From assembly GCA_026398815.1 (NCBI GenBank), contig JAPLSA010000024.1, positions 62,001-126,000 on the forward strand: DNA of 64,000 nucleotides. Direction: 5' to 3'. The position numbers and the translations under genes are program-made. This stretch comes from Gammaproteobacteria bacterium. GTDB taxonomy: Bacteria > Pseudomonadota > Gammaproteobacteria > Nevskiales > Nevskiaceae. This document shows positions 20,109 to 29,412 of the stretch, one piece after another (within the stretch, counting starts at the first letter, position 1; each line of letters begins with the position of its first letter). Under the pieces are notes generated by a model. The model was given only the letters and a program-made list of their open reading frames with translations. It was not told where the DNA came from and did no database searches.

Positions 20109-20203
20109 GTCGATCACCTCGTGTTGCGTCGTGCGGCCGGATGGGTTCTGCAAGGGATGGGAGCGGGGGTTCAGTGCGGCGGTGCGCTGAACGTCGCCGG
20201 GCT

Positions 20204-20230
20204 CTGGATTCCGGCCTTCGCCGGAATGAC
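20204..20230. repeat. Short dispersed palindrome (ATTCCGGC/GCCGGAAT)
   Basis: CTGGATTCCGGCCTTCGCCG continuing GAATGAC, between the permease start and the hydrolase stop. Same family as 18421-18443 and 29413-29479. Confidence 0.8.
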
Positions 20231-20247
20231 GGATGAAGGACGGGCCG

Positions 20248-20946
20248 TCATCGATTCGCTGCACTGCTTTCGATCGCCTCGATGACGGCACTGGAGTGCC
20301 CCACCCAGCCAAAGATGCCGCCCTGCGCCTTGATCATCTGCAGGCCGTAGTCCTGGAACGCCGGGTAGTAGGAGCCGACGCAGTCCTCGGGCACCAGGCA
20401 GTCGTAGCCGCGGTCATTGGCTTCGCGCACCGTGGTATTGACGCAGACCTCGGTGGTCACACCGGTCACCACCAGCTGCCGGATACCCCGGTGCTGCAGG
20501 ATCGCGTGCAGGTCGGTCGCCCAGAACGCGCCCTTGCCGGGCTTGTCGATCACCGGTTCGCCGGGCTGCGGATACAGCTCGGCGATGATGTCGTGGCCGG
20601 CTTCGCCACGAACCAGGATGCGACCCATCGGGCCACGGTCGCCGATGCTCTGCGCCGCTCGGCCACGAATCTTCTTGCACGGCGGCAGGTCGGCCAGATC
20701 GGGGCGATGGCCTTCACGGGTGTGCAGCACCATCAGGCCGGCGGCACGCCAGGCCGCCAGCAGGCGCTGGTTCGGTGCGATGGTCCGCCGCAGCTGGGAA
20801 ACATCGTTGCCGAGCATTTCGCCGAAGCCGCCGGGCTCCAGGAAATCCCGCTGCATGTCGATGATCAGCAGCGCGCACGCCGCCGGGTCGAACAGGAACG
20901 GATACGGCTCCGCAGCGATCTCGACGGCATTCGGGGACGGGCTCAT
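20248..20946 (-). CDS. Isochorismatase-like cysteine amidohydrolase (biuret hydrolase paralogue)
   Basis: A 232-residue cysteine hydrolase. The family triad is visible: Asp30 in LLIIDMQRDF, the lysine of DKPGKGAF, and the cysteine of TGVTTEVCVNTTVRE. It is a clear paralogue of BiuH at 30741-31424, sharing [16 protein letters not shown] and DKPGKG, but differs in the stretch after DMQ (LEPGGFGEM against CGVGGYVDT) and in SIGDRGPMG, so its substrate probably differs. It may cleave another ureide or amide feeding allophanate or urea. Start ATG at 20946. It lies between an outer-membrane protein gene and an NCS2 permease gene on the same strand (gaps 56 and 139 bases). Confidence 0.8.
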   Translation of the reverse strand: MSPSPNAVEIAAEPYPFLFDPAACALLIIDMQRDFLEPGGFGEMLGNDVSQLRRTIAPNQRLLAAWRAAGLMVLHTREGHRPDLADLPPCKKIRGRAAQSIGDRGPMGRILVRGEAGHDIIAELYPQPGEPVIDKPGKGAFWATDLHAILQHRGIRQLVVTGVTTEVCVNTTVREANDRGYDCLVPEDCVGSYYPAFQDYGLQMIKAQGGIFGWVGHSSAVIEAIESSAANR

Positions 20947-21002
20947 GCGCGATCTCCTGGCGTGGGCTTCGTGCAGGCGGGCAGGAACAGTGCCAACGGT
21001 GT

Positions 21003-21911
21003 TCAGAAGCCGAAGCCGACACCGGCGAACGGCACCACAACGTGGCGGTAGCCCTTCGGCGAGTTGACGGTCAGCGCATGGGCGTCGACCAGCGATCCGT
21101 TCAGTAGGTTGTAGTACTGGACGCCGGTGTTGAACGACCAGCCGCCGTAAGCTGGGCCGATCGCAGTGATCGGCAGGCTGGCCTTCAGGCCGGTGGAGAA
21201 CACGCCGAAGTTGGAACCGGCACAGCTGCTGCCGGTGATCGTCGACGCGAACTGGGCAGCGCCTGAATTCGGATCGCACCAGAAGTTCTTCGGGCCGACG
21301 GTGATCCAGGTCGGGGCCGACAGCGTCAGGCCGATCGACTTGAACGTGTAGCTCGGATTGGCGCCGATCTCGACATCGAAGGTATCGCCGCGCCGGCCGA
21401 GCACCACAGTGGAGTCGCCGCCCACCGCCCAGAACACCTTCAGGTAAGGATTCAGCGAATACGGATCGGTGTAGTACGCGGTGAACTCGATGTTGTGCTC
21501 GGTCTGGAAGTTGCCGGGTGGGCTCAGGAACACCACGTAGGCCGCGCCGACCTTCAGGTTCTTGGTCGGCTGCCAGTTGATGCCGGCGAAGTAGTCGAAC
21601 TCGTTCCAGGCGCCGACCGGCGACGGCCGGTTGTAGTCGGCGCCGTCGGAATTGATGTCATTCCAGATACCGACCACGATCGAGGTATCGCCCGGAGTCA
21701 GGAACACCAGCCCGCCGAGGATCTGCGTGGTCACGCCCTGATCGGTGACCAGCAGACCGCGCGGCGTGATGTAGTCGTTCTTCAATGTCACGTCGGCGAA
21801 GCCGTGGATCGCCGATCCCGGCGCGGCATCGGCCGCCTCCGTTGCCAGCGACGCCCAGGCGAACAAGCCCCCCACCAGCCCAACCACCGCTCCCCGAATC
21901 TGTCTGCGCAT
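21003..21911 (-). CDS. Outer-membrane beta-barrel protein of unknown function
   Basis: A 302-residue protein with a signal peptide (about 1-29, ending ATEAADAA). The mature part alternates polar and hydrophobic residues in short strands, with aromatic-rich turns, and ends VGFGF, a terminal phenylalanine typical of BamA-inserted barrels. There are two cysteines near 208 and 224 in one loop. No specific family was recognised. Being first of the outer-membrane protein - hydrolase - NCS2 permease series, it could be the entry pore for the same nitrogen compound. The promoter region holds a GntR-type operator candidate (22043-22052). Confidence 0.7.
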   Translation of the reverse strand: MRRQIRGAVVGLVGGLFAWASLATEAADAAPGSAIHGFADVTLKNDYITPRGLLVTDQGVTTQILGGLVFLTPGDTSIVVGIWNDINSDGADYNRPSPVGAWNEFDYFAGINWQPTKNLKVGAAYVVFLSPPGNFQTEHNIEFTAYYTDPYSLNPYLKVFWAVGGDSTVVLGRRGDTFDVEIGANPSYTFKSIGLTLSAPTWITVGPKNFWCDPNSGAAQFASTITGSSCAGSNFGVFSTGLKASLPITAIGPAYGGWSFNTGVQYYNLLNGSLVDAHALTVNSPKGYRHVVVPFAGVGFGF

Positions 21912-22386
21912 CGCGTGCTCCCCGGATATCCGGTTTCAATGGATGAACCGGCTTTCGCGTTGCCGCCAACTGACGATGCGCCGTCAGCAGCCGCCTCCCC
22001 TCCGAGGCCAGGCAACATCGATAGTCGGTGTTGAATTCTTATTTGTATGCAAGTTTGTATTTTTCCTAGAGCACAGCTCGTGCCAACTGGCGCACGGAGC
22101 GTCGCCAGCGCGATTTGACGAGGGGAAAAACTGAAACGCTGATCCGCTGATGACAGCCAGAAATCACAGCTGATCAGCGAGTTAGCTCCGCTTCTACCGG
22201 GAGAAGGATCGGGCGGAGAAACGTGGCCCGATCAGGCTTCAGCCTTCTTCGAATAGCGCGGCCCCTCACCCACCTCTCTCCGAGAGCGAGAGGCCTGCTA
22301 AGTTCGCCGATCCGAGATGGCGCAGGGCATTCGCGAATCGCCCTGGCCTGGTGCGGTCCGCTGCAGACTGGACCACATCGGCACGG
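21912..22386. other. Non-coding stretch between outer-membrane protein and kinase genes
   Basis: About 475 bases without a convincing gene. The part 22030-22075 is clearly AT-rich against its surroundings and holds the promoter of the outer-membrane protein unit. Around 22260-22293, CCTCACCCACCTCTCTCCGA followed by GAGCGAGAGG looks like a decayed copy of a common proteobacterial CCTCTCCC/GGGAGAGG repeat. Confidence 0.5.
22043..22052. promoter_or_regulatory. Candidate GntR operator before the outer-membrane protein operon
   Basis: TTGTATGCAA, about 130 bases before the start codon at 21911. It differs by one base from the perfect palindrome TTGTATACAA before atzF (33304-33313) and is the exact reverse complement of the site at 25366-25375. 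Confidence 0.45.
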
Positions 22387-25026
22387 CTATCGAGCCGCCG
22401 CCTGAAATGCCGCCCGAAACGCCGCATAACGCTGCTCGGCCAGCCGGTACACCGGATGCTCGTGTTCCATGTCCTTGCGGATCACCGGCATCGCTGCCTC
22501 GAACAGCGGCGCGGCCTCGGCAGCACGATCAAGCTGCGTCAGCACATGCGCCAATCGCGACTGCCCCAGCGCCAGGCTCAACGGCGTTTCCTTGTCGTAG
22601 GTCTGCACCTCGGTGATCGCGACCCGGGCATCGGCTTCGGCGATCTCCCAGCGACCGGCGCCGATCAAGGCTTCGACGATGGCATCGGTCACCGCACAGG
22701 AGTAGCTGAGCTCGCCCTGGGCGGCACGCATCGGCAGCAGCAGGCTGCGCAGTTCGATCAGTGCAGCATCGGTATCCGCCGTGGTCTTCGCATCGTCGGC
22801 GTGTCGCACGGCGATCTCGCGGCGGGTGGTCAGCGTCTCGGCGGCATCGGCGCCGAACACCGTCGTGAAACGCTGCAGCGCATCGGCGTACACCGCATAG
22901 GATTCTTCGAGTCTGCCCTGCTTGCGCAGCAGATAGGCCATCGTCCTGCGCAGTTCGGCGGCATTTCCGGGGCTGGCGCTACGGCCGCTGGTCAGCACCG
23001 GCAAGCTCGCTTCGGCAATCGCCAGTGCTTCGGCATAGCGGCCGACTTGCGCCAGCTGACTGAGATATTCGGTGTCGACCGACAGTCGAAACGCATCATC
23101 GGCCGGCAGGCGCGCAGCGACCTCGCGATGCAGCGGATCGAGCAGTTCCAGGGCCTGAAGGGCGCGCCCGGAAAAACCGTGCACCCGTGCCCGCGCCAGC
23201 TGCGAACGAGCCATGACGTTCCAGCGCGCCGGGTCGTGACTGCGTGCCGCCAGCGCTTCGGCGCGATCGAAATGCTCGCTGTATTCGGCAATGCCGCGGA
23301 TCGACAGGTTCTTGCCAAGCACCACATGGGCGAGTGCGGCTTCCAGCAGCGCGTCGTCACCGAGCGCTTCCAGGGTCACGATGGCCTTGCGCAGCTGCTC
23401 TTCGGCATCGGCATCGTTGCCGATCAGGTGCCAGGCGCTACCCAGGGTGGTGCGCACCGCACCCTCCTGCAGCGGCTGGCCGGCGAAACGCTCGGCAACC
23501 TTGTCCTGGGCGTGCTTGAGCACGTCGAGCATCGTCGGGTCCGGCTTGCCGGCGGCATTCGGCGCGGCGCCGGCAAGGATGTCCCGCTGCAGGAATTCGT
23601 TGACCGCGGTCGCCAGCGCTTCATGGCGGCGGGCATCGGCCAGGGCCCGGCCGAGCTTCCAGCCAAGAACACTGAGGCCGACCAGGCCGAACACCAGCAG
23701 GGCGCCGATGCCCAGCACCAGCGGCCGGCGCTGGCGATGCCGTTCCAGTTCGCGCTGCAACGCCTCGGCGCGACGCGCTTCCGCCCGCTCGCGGCCGCGT
23801 GCCTCGCGACGGGCGTCGAGACTGCGCAGCCGCCGCGCCAGTTCGGCGGCATCGCCCAGGCGGCGTTGCGGATTGCCGGTGGCAGTCAGCGCGATGTCCT
23901 CGCGCAGCAGCTCGTCCGGCACCTCGGCTTCCCAGCCGGCGGCCAGCGGCCGGCGGAAATCGCCGATCACCAACTGGAACAGCAGCACACCCAGCGAGTA
24001 GATGTCGCTGCGTTCGGTCGGCGACAGGCCGGCCAGTACTTCCGGCGCCAGATACAGCGGCGTGCCGCTGCTGGAATCAGCGGCCAGGGTCTGCCGGGAC
24101 ACGCCGATCCGGGTCAGCGCGTAACGCTGCAGGCGCTCGCGATCAAGCACGGCGCCGCTGCCGAAATCGCAGAGCAGCGCACGCGGCACCGCGCCGCTGT
24201 CGTCGATCAGCACATTGGCCGGCTTCAGATCCTTGTGCAGCACGCCCGCGGCGTGGGCCAAGGCCAGCAGCTCGGCGCACTGCGCGGCCAGATCCAGCCG
24301 CAGTTCCAGCGGAACCGCCTGCGCACCGCCGCGCGCACCGGCCCATTGCTCCAGGCTACCGCCGGCGATGTACTCGCTGGCCAGGAACGCCGGCTGCGTG
24401 TCGAAGGACCAGTCCAGCGGTTGCAGGAAACCAGCGTCTTCGCCAGCCGCATCGCGCAGCAGGCGACCGATCGCCACTTCCCGCTGCAGCCCGGATACCG
24501 CACGCCGGTCGATCGCGAACTTGAACACGCAGGCCTTGCCCTGCGGGTCGTGGCCCAGCCAGACATCGGCCTGACCGCCGGCACCGAGCGGCGCGGTCAG
24601 CCGCCACTCCGGCCGGCCGGGCGGATGATCGCCAGCCTGCAGGTTCAGGCGCGGCGCCGGCATCGGCGCCGGGCCGTCATAGCTGACCGGCGCCTGCAAC
24701 CGATAGCCATAACCCTTCACCGTCTGGATCAGCGCCTGATCGTCGTCCGACAGCGCTTCGCGCAGGCGGCTGACGGTCGTCGTCAACACTGAATCGGAGA
24801 GGATGCGGCCCGGCCAGCAGGTCTCGATGAGCTCGTCCTTGGTCACCACCTCGCCGGCGTGGCGCAGCAGCACGTGCAACACCATCAGTGACTTGCGCGG
24901 CACTGCGATCTCGACGCCGCGCACGCTCAGTTGCAAGTTGCGCTCGTCGAACGCCGCCGCGCCGAAGCGCCAGCGCCCGGCGGCGTCTGGCGCGGATTCA
25001 GACGAGGGTGACGGCGGAGGGCTCAA
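22387..25026 (-). CDS. Membrane Ser/Thr protein kinase with N-terminal winged helix and TPR-like domain
   Basis: An 879-residue protein. Residues 18-112 form an OmpR/CadC-type winged helix (VTKDELIETCWPGRILSDS, ending VKGYGYRL). Residues 140-410 form a Hanks-type kinase: glycine loop GAGGQADV, Lys169, catalytic HKDLKPAN at 264-271 (HKD instead of HRD), DFG at 287-289 and APE at 328-330. A single membrane helix spans about 436-457, and 470-879 are TPR-like helical repeats, presumably periplasmic. The start appears to be TTG at 25026, since no ATG or better start exists before the winged helix; its ribosome site is weak. A DNA-binding domain and a kinase in one membrane protein suggests direct signal-to-promoter coupling. 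Divergent from the FG-GAP gene. Confidence 0.85.
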   Translation of the reverse strand: MSPPPSPSSESAPDAAGRWRFGAAAFDERNLQLSVRGVEIAVPRKSLMVLHVLLRHAGEVVTKDELIETCWPGRILSDSVLTTTVSRLREALSDDDQALIQTVKGYGYRLQAPVSYDGPAPMPAPRLNLQAGDHPPGRPEWRLTAPLGAGGQADVWLGHDPQGKACVFKFAIDRRAVSGLQREVAIGRLLRDAAGEDAGFLQPLDWSFDTQPAFLASEYIAGGSLEQWAGARGGAQAVPLELRLDLAAQCAELLALAHAAGVLHKDLKPANVLIDDSGAVPRALLCDFGSGAVLDRERLQRYALTRIGVSRQTLAADSSSGTPLYLAPEVLAGLSPTERSDIYSLGVLLFQLVIGDFRRPLAAGWEAEVPDELLREDIALTATGNPQRRLGDAAELARRLRSLDARREARGRERAEARRAEALQRELERHRQRRPLVLGIGALLVFGLVGLSVLGWKLGRALADARRHEALATAVNEFLQRDILAGAAPNAAGKPDPTMLDVLKHAQDKVAERFAGQPLQEGAVRTTLGSAWHLIGNDADAEEQLRKAIVTLEALGDDALLEAALAHVVLGKNLSIRGIAEYSEHFDRAEALAARSHDPARWNVMARSQLARARVHGFSGRALQALELLDPLHREVAARLPADDAFRLSVDTEYLSQLAQVGRYAEALAIAEASLPVLTSGRSASPGNAAELRRTMAYLLRKQGRLEESYAVYADALQRFTTVFGADAAETLTTRREIAVRHADDAKTTADTDAALIELRSLLLPMRAAQGELSYSCAVTDAIVEALIGAGRWEIAEADARVAITEVQTYDKETPLSLALGQSRLAHVLTQLDRAAEAAPLFEAAMPVIRKDMEHEHPVYRLAEQRYAAFRAAFQAAAR

Positions 25027-25392
25027 AGCGGGCGCGTTCCGTGAAGTGCCGAAATGTTACTCGCACCATCGTGGCGCAGAAATCAGAGTCCGGCGATGGC
25101 CTCCTCTTCTGACGACGAGCGGATCGCTCCAGGCCTGAGCAAAAGCGATCAGAACTCCTCCCGTCACGCCACCGACGCCAACCGCCCATCGGCTGCGGAA
25201 GCGCAGATTACCGTTCCTTCGCCCCGAAGCAGCACAGGCACAAGGCCGAAAGCGACTCCGAGAGAAACATCATCATCATTCAAATCAGCGGCTTGCCGAT
25301 ACGGCTTGAATTTGTATGGTTCCTGTTAGGTTGAAACCCCTGCGCTGGCGCAGGTTCCGCCGGGCTTGCATACAAAAACGGGGGAGTCACCC
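25027..25392. other. Divergent intergenic region between kinase and FG-GAP genes
   Basis: About 365 bases with no gene seen. It must hold both promoters. The right end carries the TTGCATACAA site (25366-25375) and a GGGGGAG ribosome site for the FG-GAP gene. Confidence 0.55.
25366..25375. promoter_or_regulatory. Candidate GntR operator before the FG-GAP gene
   Basis: TTGCATACAA, 18 bases before the ATG at 25393. It is the exact reverse complement of the site at 22043-22052 and one base from TTGTATACAA at 33304-33313. A protein bound here would sit over the translation initiation region. Confidence 0.4.
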
Positions 25393-28300
25393 ATGGTCGC
25401 CATCCAGCAGCTCATCGCAGCAATCGTCAGCGCCTTTCTTTCCCCTCCTGAACGCGAATCCGGAGCCCCAGGAGCGACCTTGCAGACGAGCCCATCCGGG
25501 CTGCCGGGTCGAAACCGGCGAGCGTGGCTCCCCTTGCTTCTGGCGTTCAGCTGGTCGGCGCAGGCAGGGGCGCCGGCCAGTCTCAGCGTCACCAACAGCA
25601 GCGTTACCGAAGGCGACAGCGGCACCGTCGATCTGAATTTTTCGGTGGTGCGCAGCGGCGATACCAGCACCAATCTCGTAGTGCCGTACAGCATCGAACC
25701 CGGCACGGCCTCGACACCCGGCGACTACACCGCCCCCGGCACCGGTGCCGTGCTGCGGATACCGGCCGGCCAGATCCAGGGCACGATCACCGTGCCGGTG
25801 ATTGGCGATGTCGTCGTCGAAGCTGACGAAACCCTGCAGCTGAATCTCGGCACGCCAGCGGCCTACAACCCGGCGGGCGATCTGGGCATGGCGCCGCGCT
25901 ATGCCATCGGCCAGAGCCCGGATTCGAGCGTCAGCGCCGACTTCAACGGCGACGGCAAGGCCGATCTGGCCATGCGGGTCTACAGCAGCGGCACTCAGCA
26001 GTACTTCATCTCGATCCGGCTCGGTGACGGCAGCGGTGGCTTCGGCCCGGCCAGCCAGTTCGCCGTGGGTCGCGCGAGCGACCTCGCTGTCGGCGATTTC
26101 AACAACGACGGCAAACCCGATCTGGCCGCCCGGCTGGCCTCCGGCACCAGCGGCCAGGTGACGATCCTGATCAATACCACCGCCACCGGCTCCGCCAGCC
26201 TCAGCTTCACGTCCCAGGACAGCCCTGACCTCGGTGGCGGCGGCCAGGCCGTTGCGGTCGGCGACCTCAATGGCGATGGCTGGCTGGATCTGGCGGCGAC
26301 GGTGGGCGGCAGCATCGACCCCGGCCGAGTGGCCGTGCTGCTCAATGACGGCAGTGGCGGCTTCGGCCCGGCAACGATGTATCCGGTGGGCGTCTCATCG
26401 ACCGCGATCGTGATCGCTGATTTCGACGGCGACGGCAGGCCTGATCTGGCGGTGCCCAATCGCTTCGCCGATACCAACTCCAACAACGCCAGCGTGTCGC
26501 TGCTGCTCAACAACGGCAATGGCAGCTTCGCCGCCGCCACCTCGTCGCCGCTGACCACTCCAGGGCCCCGCGCAATCGCTGCCGGTGATTTCAACGGCGA
26601 CGGCAGGCCCGACCTGGCCATCTCGCATGGCGATTTCATCAACACGCTCTCGATCCTGCTGAACACCGGCGCTGGCAGCTTCGGCGCGGCCAGCGGCATC
26701 CGCCTCGGCGGCCAGGCCAGTGACAACTCCTCATTGAAGGTGGCGGATTTCACCGGGGACGGCAAAGCCGATATCGCCGTGGTGACGAATGGCGCTTCGC
26801 GGCTGGCGATCCTCGCGAGCCTGGGCGACGGCAGCTTTGCGCCGCCGAACTACTACGCGGCGGGCAACGACCCGACGGCCCTCGCCATCGGCGACTTCAA
26901 TGGCGATGGCCAGCCGGACCTCGCGGTTACCGACGACGACTCCCTCAATGCCTACGCGAACATCCTGCTGAATCAGGGCGGCGGCAGTTTTGCAACGCCA
27001 CGCATTTTCGAGGCCACGAACCCGTTCGCCATTGCGGTCAGCGATCTCAACGGCGACGGCATTGCCGATCTCGCCATCGCCAATACCCAGGGCGGTGGCA
27101 GCCTCAGCAACCAAAGGCTGACGATCCTGCTCAGCAAGCCTGCTGGCGGTTATCAGGCCGCGCCGGATGTACCGCTCACGGTCGATGCCAATTCGGTCGC
27201 GGCGGCCGATTTCAACGGCGATGGCAAGCCGGACCTCGCGGTAGCCGCAGGCGGCCCTACCGGCGGCGGGCTGCTGATCCTGCTCGGCGATGGTCACGGC
27301 GGCTTCGGCAGCCCTGGCAATGTGCTGACCCAGAACCAGCGCTGGGTCGCTACGGGGGACTTCAACAACGATGGCCGGCCGGACCTGGCGGTGACCATCG
27401 GCGTCACGCTGCGCATCCTGTTGAATACCACTGCGCCAGGTGCCGGCAGTGCCAGCTTCATTGAATCTCGCAGTACCACAGGTGGCAGTCAGTCTTTCAT
27501 CGCGGTTGGCGATCTGAATGGCGACGGCAAGACGGACGTGGTGATGCCCAATCAGGCATCGGGCAACGGTACCGTTCTGGTGCTGCTCGGCGATGGCGCC
27601 GGCGGCCTACGCACGCCCGGCAGCTTCCCGGTCGGCAGTTTTCCCAGCGCGGTGGCCATCGGCGATCTCAACGGCGACGGCAAGGCAGACCTGGCGGTGA
27701 CCAACAGCAACAGCAGCGGCAGTATTTCCATCCTGCTCGGCGATGGCAGCGGCAGCTTCGGCGCGGCAAGCAATATTCCGGTGGGCCGCTTCCCGTCGTC
27801 GCTGGCGATCGGCGACTTCAACGGCGACGGCAAGGCCGATCTGGCCGTGGCGATCGACAATTTCGGAAACAACGTGCCGATCCTGCTCGGCGATGGCAGC
27901 GGGGGCTTCACGGCCGGCCCGGTGGGCTCGGTCGCCAACGGCGGCCTCCGCAACCTGGCGGTCAGCGACCTGAACGGCGATGGCAAGGCCGATGTTGCCG
28001 TGCTCACCGGCCCGGGCGCTTTCAACCCGGGTTACGTTCAGGTGTTTCTGAATTCCGCGAGTCTCGGCGCCACGCTGGGCAATACCGGCGCCACCGGCAC
28101 GATCCTCGACGACGACGCCGACAACACGCCGGTGGCATTCACCTTCTCCGACAGGCTAGCCGTGCCGCGCGGCAGCCCGGTGCTCAGCGAGATCGTGACC
28201 CTGCAGGACATCACCTTCCCGACACCCCTCGTGGTTGTGAATGGCTTTGCCAGCATCAACGGCGGCGAATGCACCCGGATCAACGATCCGGTAGCCGGCG

Positions 28301-29388
28301 ACGACAAGCTGCGTCTGTGCCACACCGCCTCGAACCTGTTCGGCACCTCGACCGTCACCACGGTCACCGTCGGCACCTACACCACCACCTTCACCAGCAC
28401 CACCGAAGCGCGGGATGTGTCCCCGGCCACGTTCCTGTTCACCGACGTACCGGGCACGGTGAGCGCCGGCAGCATCCAGCGCAGCAATGCGATCACGGTG
28501 GCCGGCATCAACGACAGCACCCCGTTCAACGTCACCGGCGGCCGGGCCAGCAGCAGCGCCCTGCCTTGCGATCCGCTGACCGGGGAAACCAGCGGCATGG
28601 TCAGTGCCGGCTCGGTGATCAGCGTCTGCCATGTCGCCGGCCCCGCCGGCAGCGTCAACGACACCACGCTGACCATCGGCGCCGAGGGCGTGTCGCTGGG
28701 CGTCTCCGATACCTTCACCAGCACCACGACGCCAGCCGTCCAGGCGCCGGCGGTATCGCTGGACATGAACGATCTGCACTTCGGCCGGGGCTTCGTGATC
28801 CGCTTCCGCGAGATCACCCTGAACACCAGCAGCGAGGCCCAGGTGGTCACCCTGACCAACACCGGCAATGCCCCGCTGAGCATCAGCAGCATCGTCACCA
28901 CCGGCGACTTCAGGCAAACCAGCACCTGCGGCACCTCGGTGGCGCCGTCCGGCCAGTGCACGATCTCGATCATCTTCAAGCCCACCGCGATCGGCACCCG
29001 GACCGGCGAAACCCGGATCACCAGCAATGCCGCCACCAGCCCGGACCTGATCAGCCTCAGCGGCACCGGCAAGGGCCTGGTGCCGGCGATCAAGACCAAT
29101 GCGCCGAGCTACAACTTCGGCAATGTGAAGGTGGGGGCCGCCAGTCCCGATCGGGCGCTGATCATCACCAGCTCCGGCACCGGGCCGCTGGAGATTCGTT
29201 CGATCGCCGTTTCGGGGGATTACAGCGGCAGTCACAACTGCCCGCGCTTCCTCGACGCCGGCAAGACCTGCACCTTGACCGGTCGTTTCAAGCCGAAGGC
29301 CACGGGGTCACGGCCGGGCAGCATCACCATCACCACCAGCGCGCCGAATAGTCCGACGGTGATTCCGCTGTCGGGCAACGGGACCTAG
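25393..29388 (+). CDS. Secreted Calx-beta / 14x FG-GAP repeat / ASPM-SPD2-Hydin-like protein
   Basis: A 1331-residue protein. An N-terminal hydrophobic export segment (AWLPLLLAFSWSAQAG, about 43-58) follows a long charged n-region. A Calx-beta-like domain (about 60-150) leads into 14 FG-GAP/VCBS units of about 52 residues, each with a calcium loop such as DFNGDGKADLA, DFNNDGKPDLA or DLNGDGKTDVV. Fourteen units would make two seven-bladed propellers. Next come about 230 residues with paired cysteines, then two ASPM-SPD2-Hydin-like domains (LHFGRGFVI... and YNFGNVKVG...), each ending in a LSG(T/N)G motif. It is probably a surface or extracellular adhesin or binding protein. No sorting signal or secretion motif was recognised. 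Start: ATG 25393 with GGGGGAG, better than TTG at 25366. Confidence 0.85.
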   Translation: MVAIQQLIAAIVSAFLSPPERESGAPGATLQTSPSGLPGRNRRAWLPLLLAFSWSAQAGAPASLSVTNSSVTEGDSGTVDLNFSVVRSGDTSTNLVVPYSIEPGTASTPGDYTAPGTGAVLRIPAGQIQGTITVPVIGDVVVEADETLQLNLGTPAAYNPAGDLGMAPRYAIGQSPDSSVSADFNGDGKADLAMRVYSSGTQQYFISIRLGDGSGGFGPASQFAVGRASDLAVGDFNNDGKPDLAARLASGTSGQVTILINTTATGSASLSFTSQDSPDLGGGGQAVAVGDLNGDGWLDLAATVGGSIDPGRVAVLLNDGSGGFGPATMYPVGVSSTAIVIADFDGDGRPDLAVPNRFADTNSNNASVSLLLNNGNGSFAAATSSPLTTPGPRAIAAGDFNGDGRPDLAISHGDFINTLSILLNTGAGSFGAASGIRLGGQASDNSSLKVADFTGDGKADIAVVTNGASRLAILASLGDGSFAPPNYYAAGNDPTALAIGDFNGDGQPDLAVTDDDSLNAYANILLNQGGGSFATPRIFEATNPFAIAVSDLNGDGIADLAIANTQGGGSLSNQRLTILLSKPAGGYQAAPDVPLTVDANSVAAADFNGDGKPDLAVAAGGPTGGGLLILLGDGHGGFGSPGNVLTQNQRWVATGDFNNDGRPDLAVTIGVTLRILLNTTAPGAGSASFIESRSTTGGSQSFIAVGDLNGDGKTDVVMPNQASGNGTVLVLLGDGAGGLRTPGSFPVGSFPSAVAIGDLNGDGKADLAVTNSNSSGSISILLGDGSGSFGAASNIPVGRFPSSLAIGDFNGDGKADLAVAIDNFGNNVPILLGDGSGGFTAGPVGSVANGGLRNLAVSDLNGDGKADVAVLTGPGAFNPGYVQVFLNSASLGATLGNTGATGTILDDDADNTPVAFTFSDRLAVPRGSPVLSEIVTLQDITFPTPLVVVNGFASINGGECTRINDPVAGDDKLRLCHTASNLFGTSTVTTVTVGTYTTTFTSTTEARDVSPATFLFTDVPGTVSAGSIQRSNAITVAGINDSTPFNVTGGRASSSALPCDPLTGETSGMVSAGSVISVCHVAGPAGSVNDTTLTIGAEGVSLGVSDTFTSTTTPAVQAPAVSLDMNDLHFGRGFVIRFREITLNTSSEAQVVTLTNTGNAPLSISSIVTTGDFRQTSTCGTSVAPSGQCTISIIFKPTAIGTRTGETRITSNAATSPDLISLSGTGKGLVPAIKTNAPSYNFGNVKVGAASPDRALIITSSGTGPLEIRSIAVSGDYSGSHNCPRFLDAGKTCTLTGRFKPKATGSRPGSITITTSAPNSPTVIPLSGNGT

Positions 29389-29412
29389 GAAAGCCCCGCA
29401 CAGGTTCAGTTC

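Noticed and set aside
18525-20285. A 586-codon plus-strand frame opposite the NCS2 permease
   Set aside because: Antisense shadow, His/Gln/Arg-rich, no recognisable motif.
25920-28010. Regularly spaced repeats resembling an array
   Set aside because: They are in-frame FG-GAP codons of a protein gene with about 156-base period and diverged units, not CRISPR repeats.
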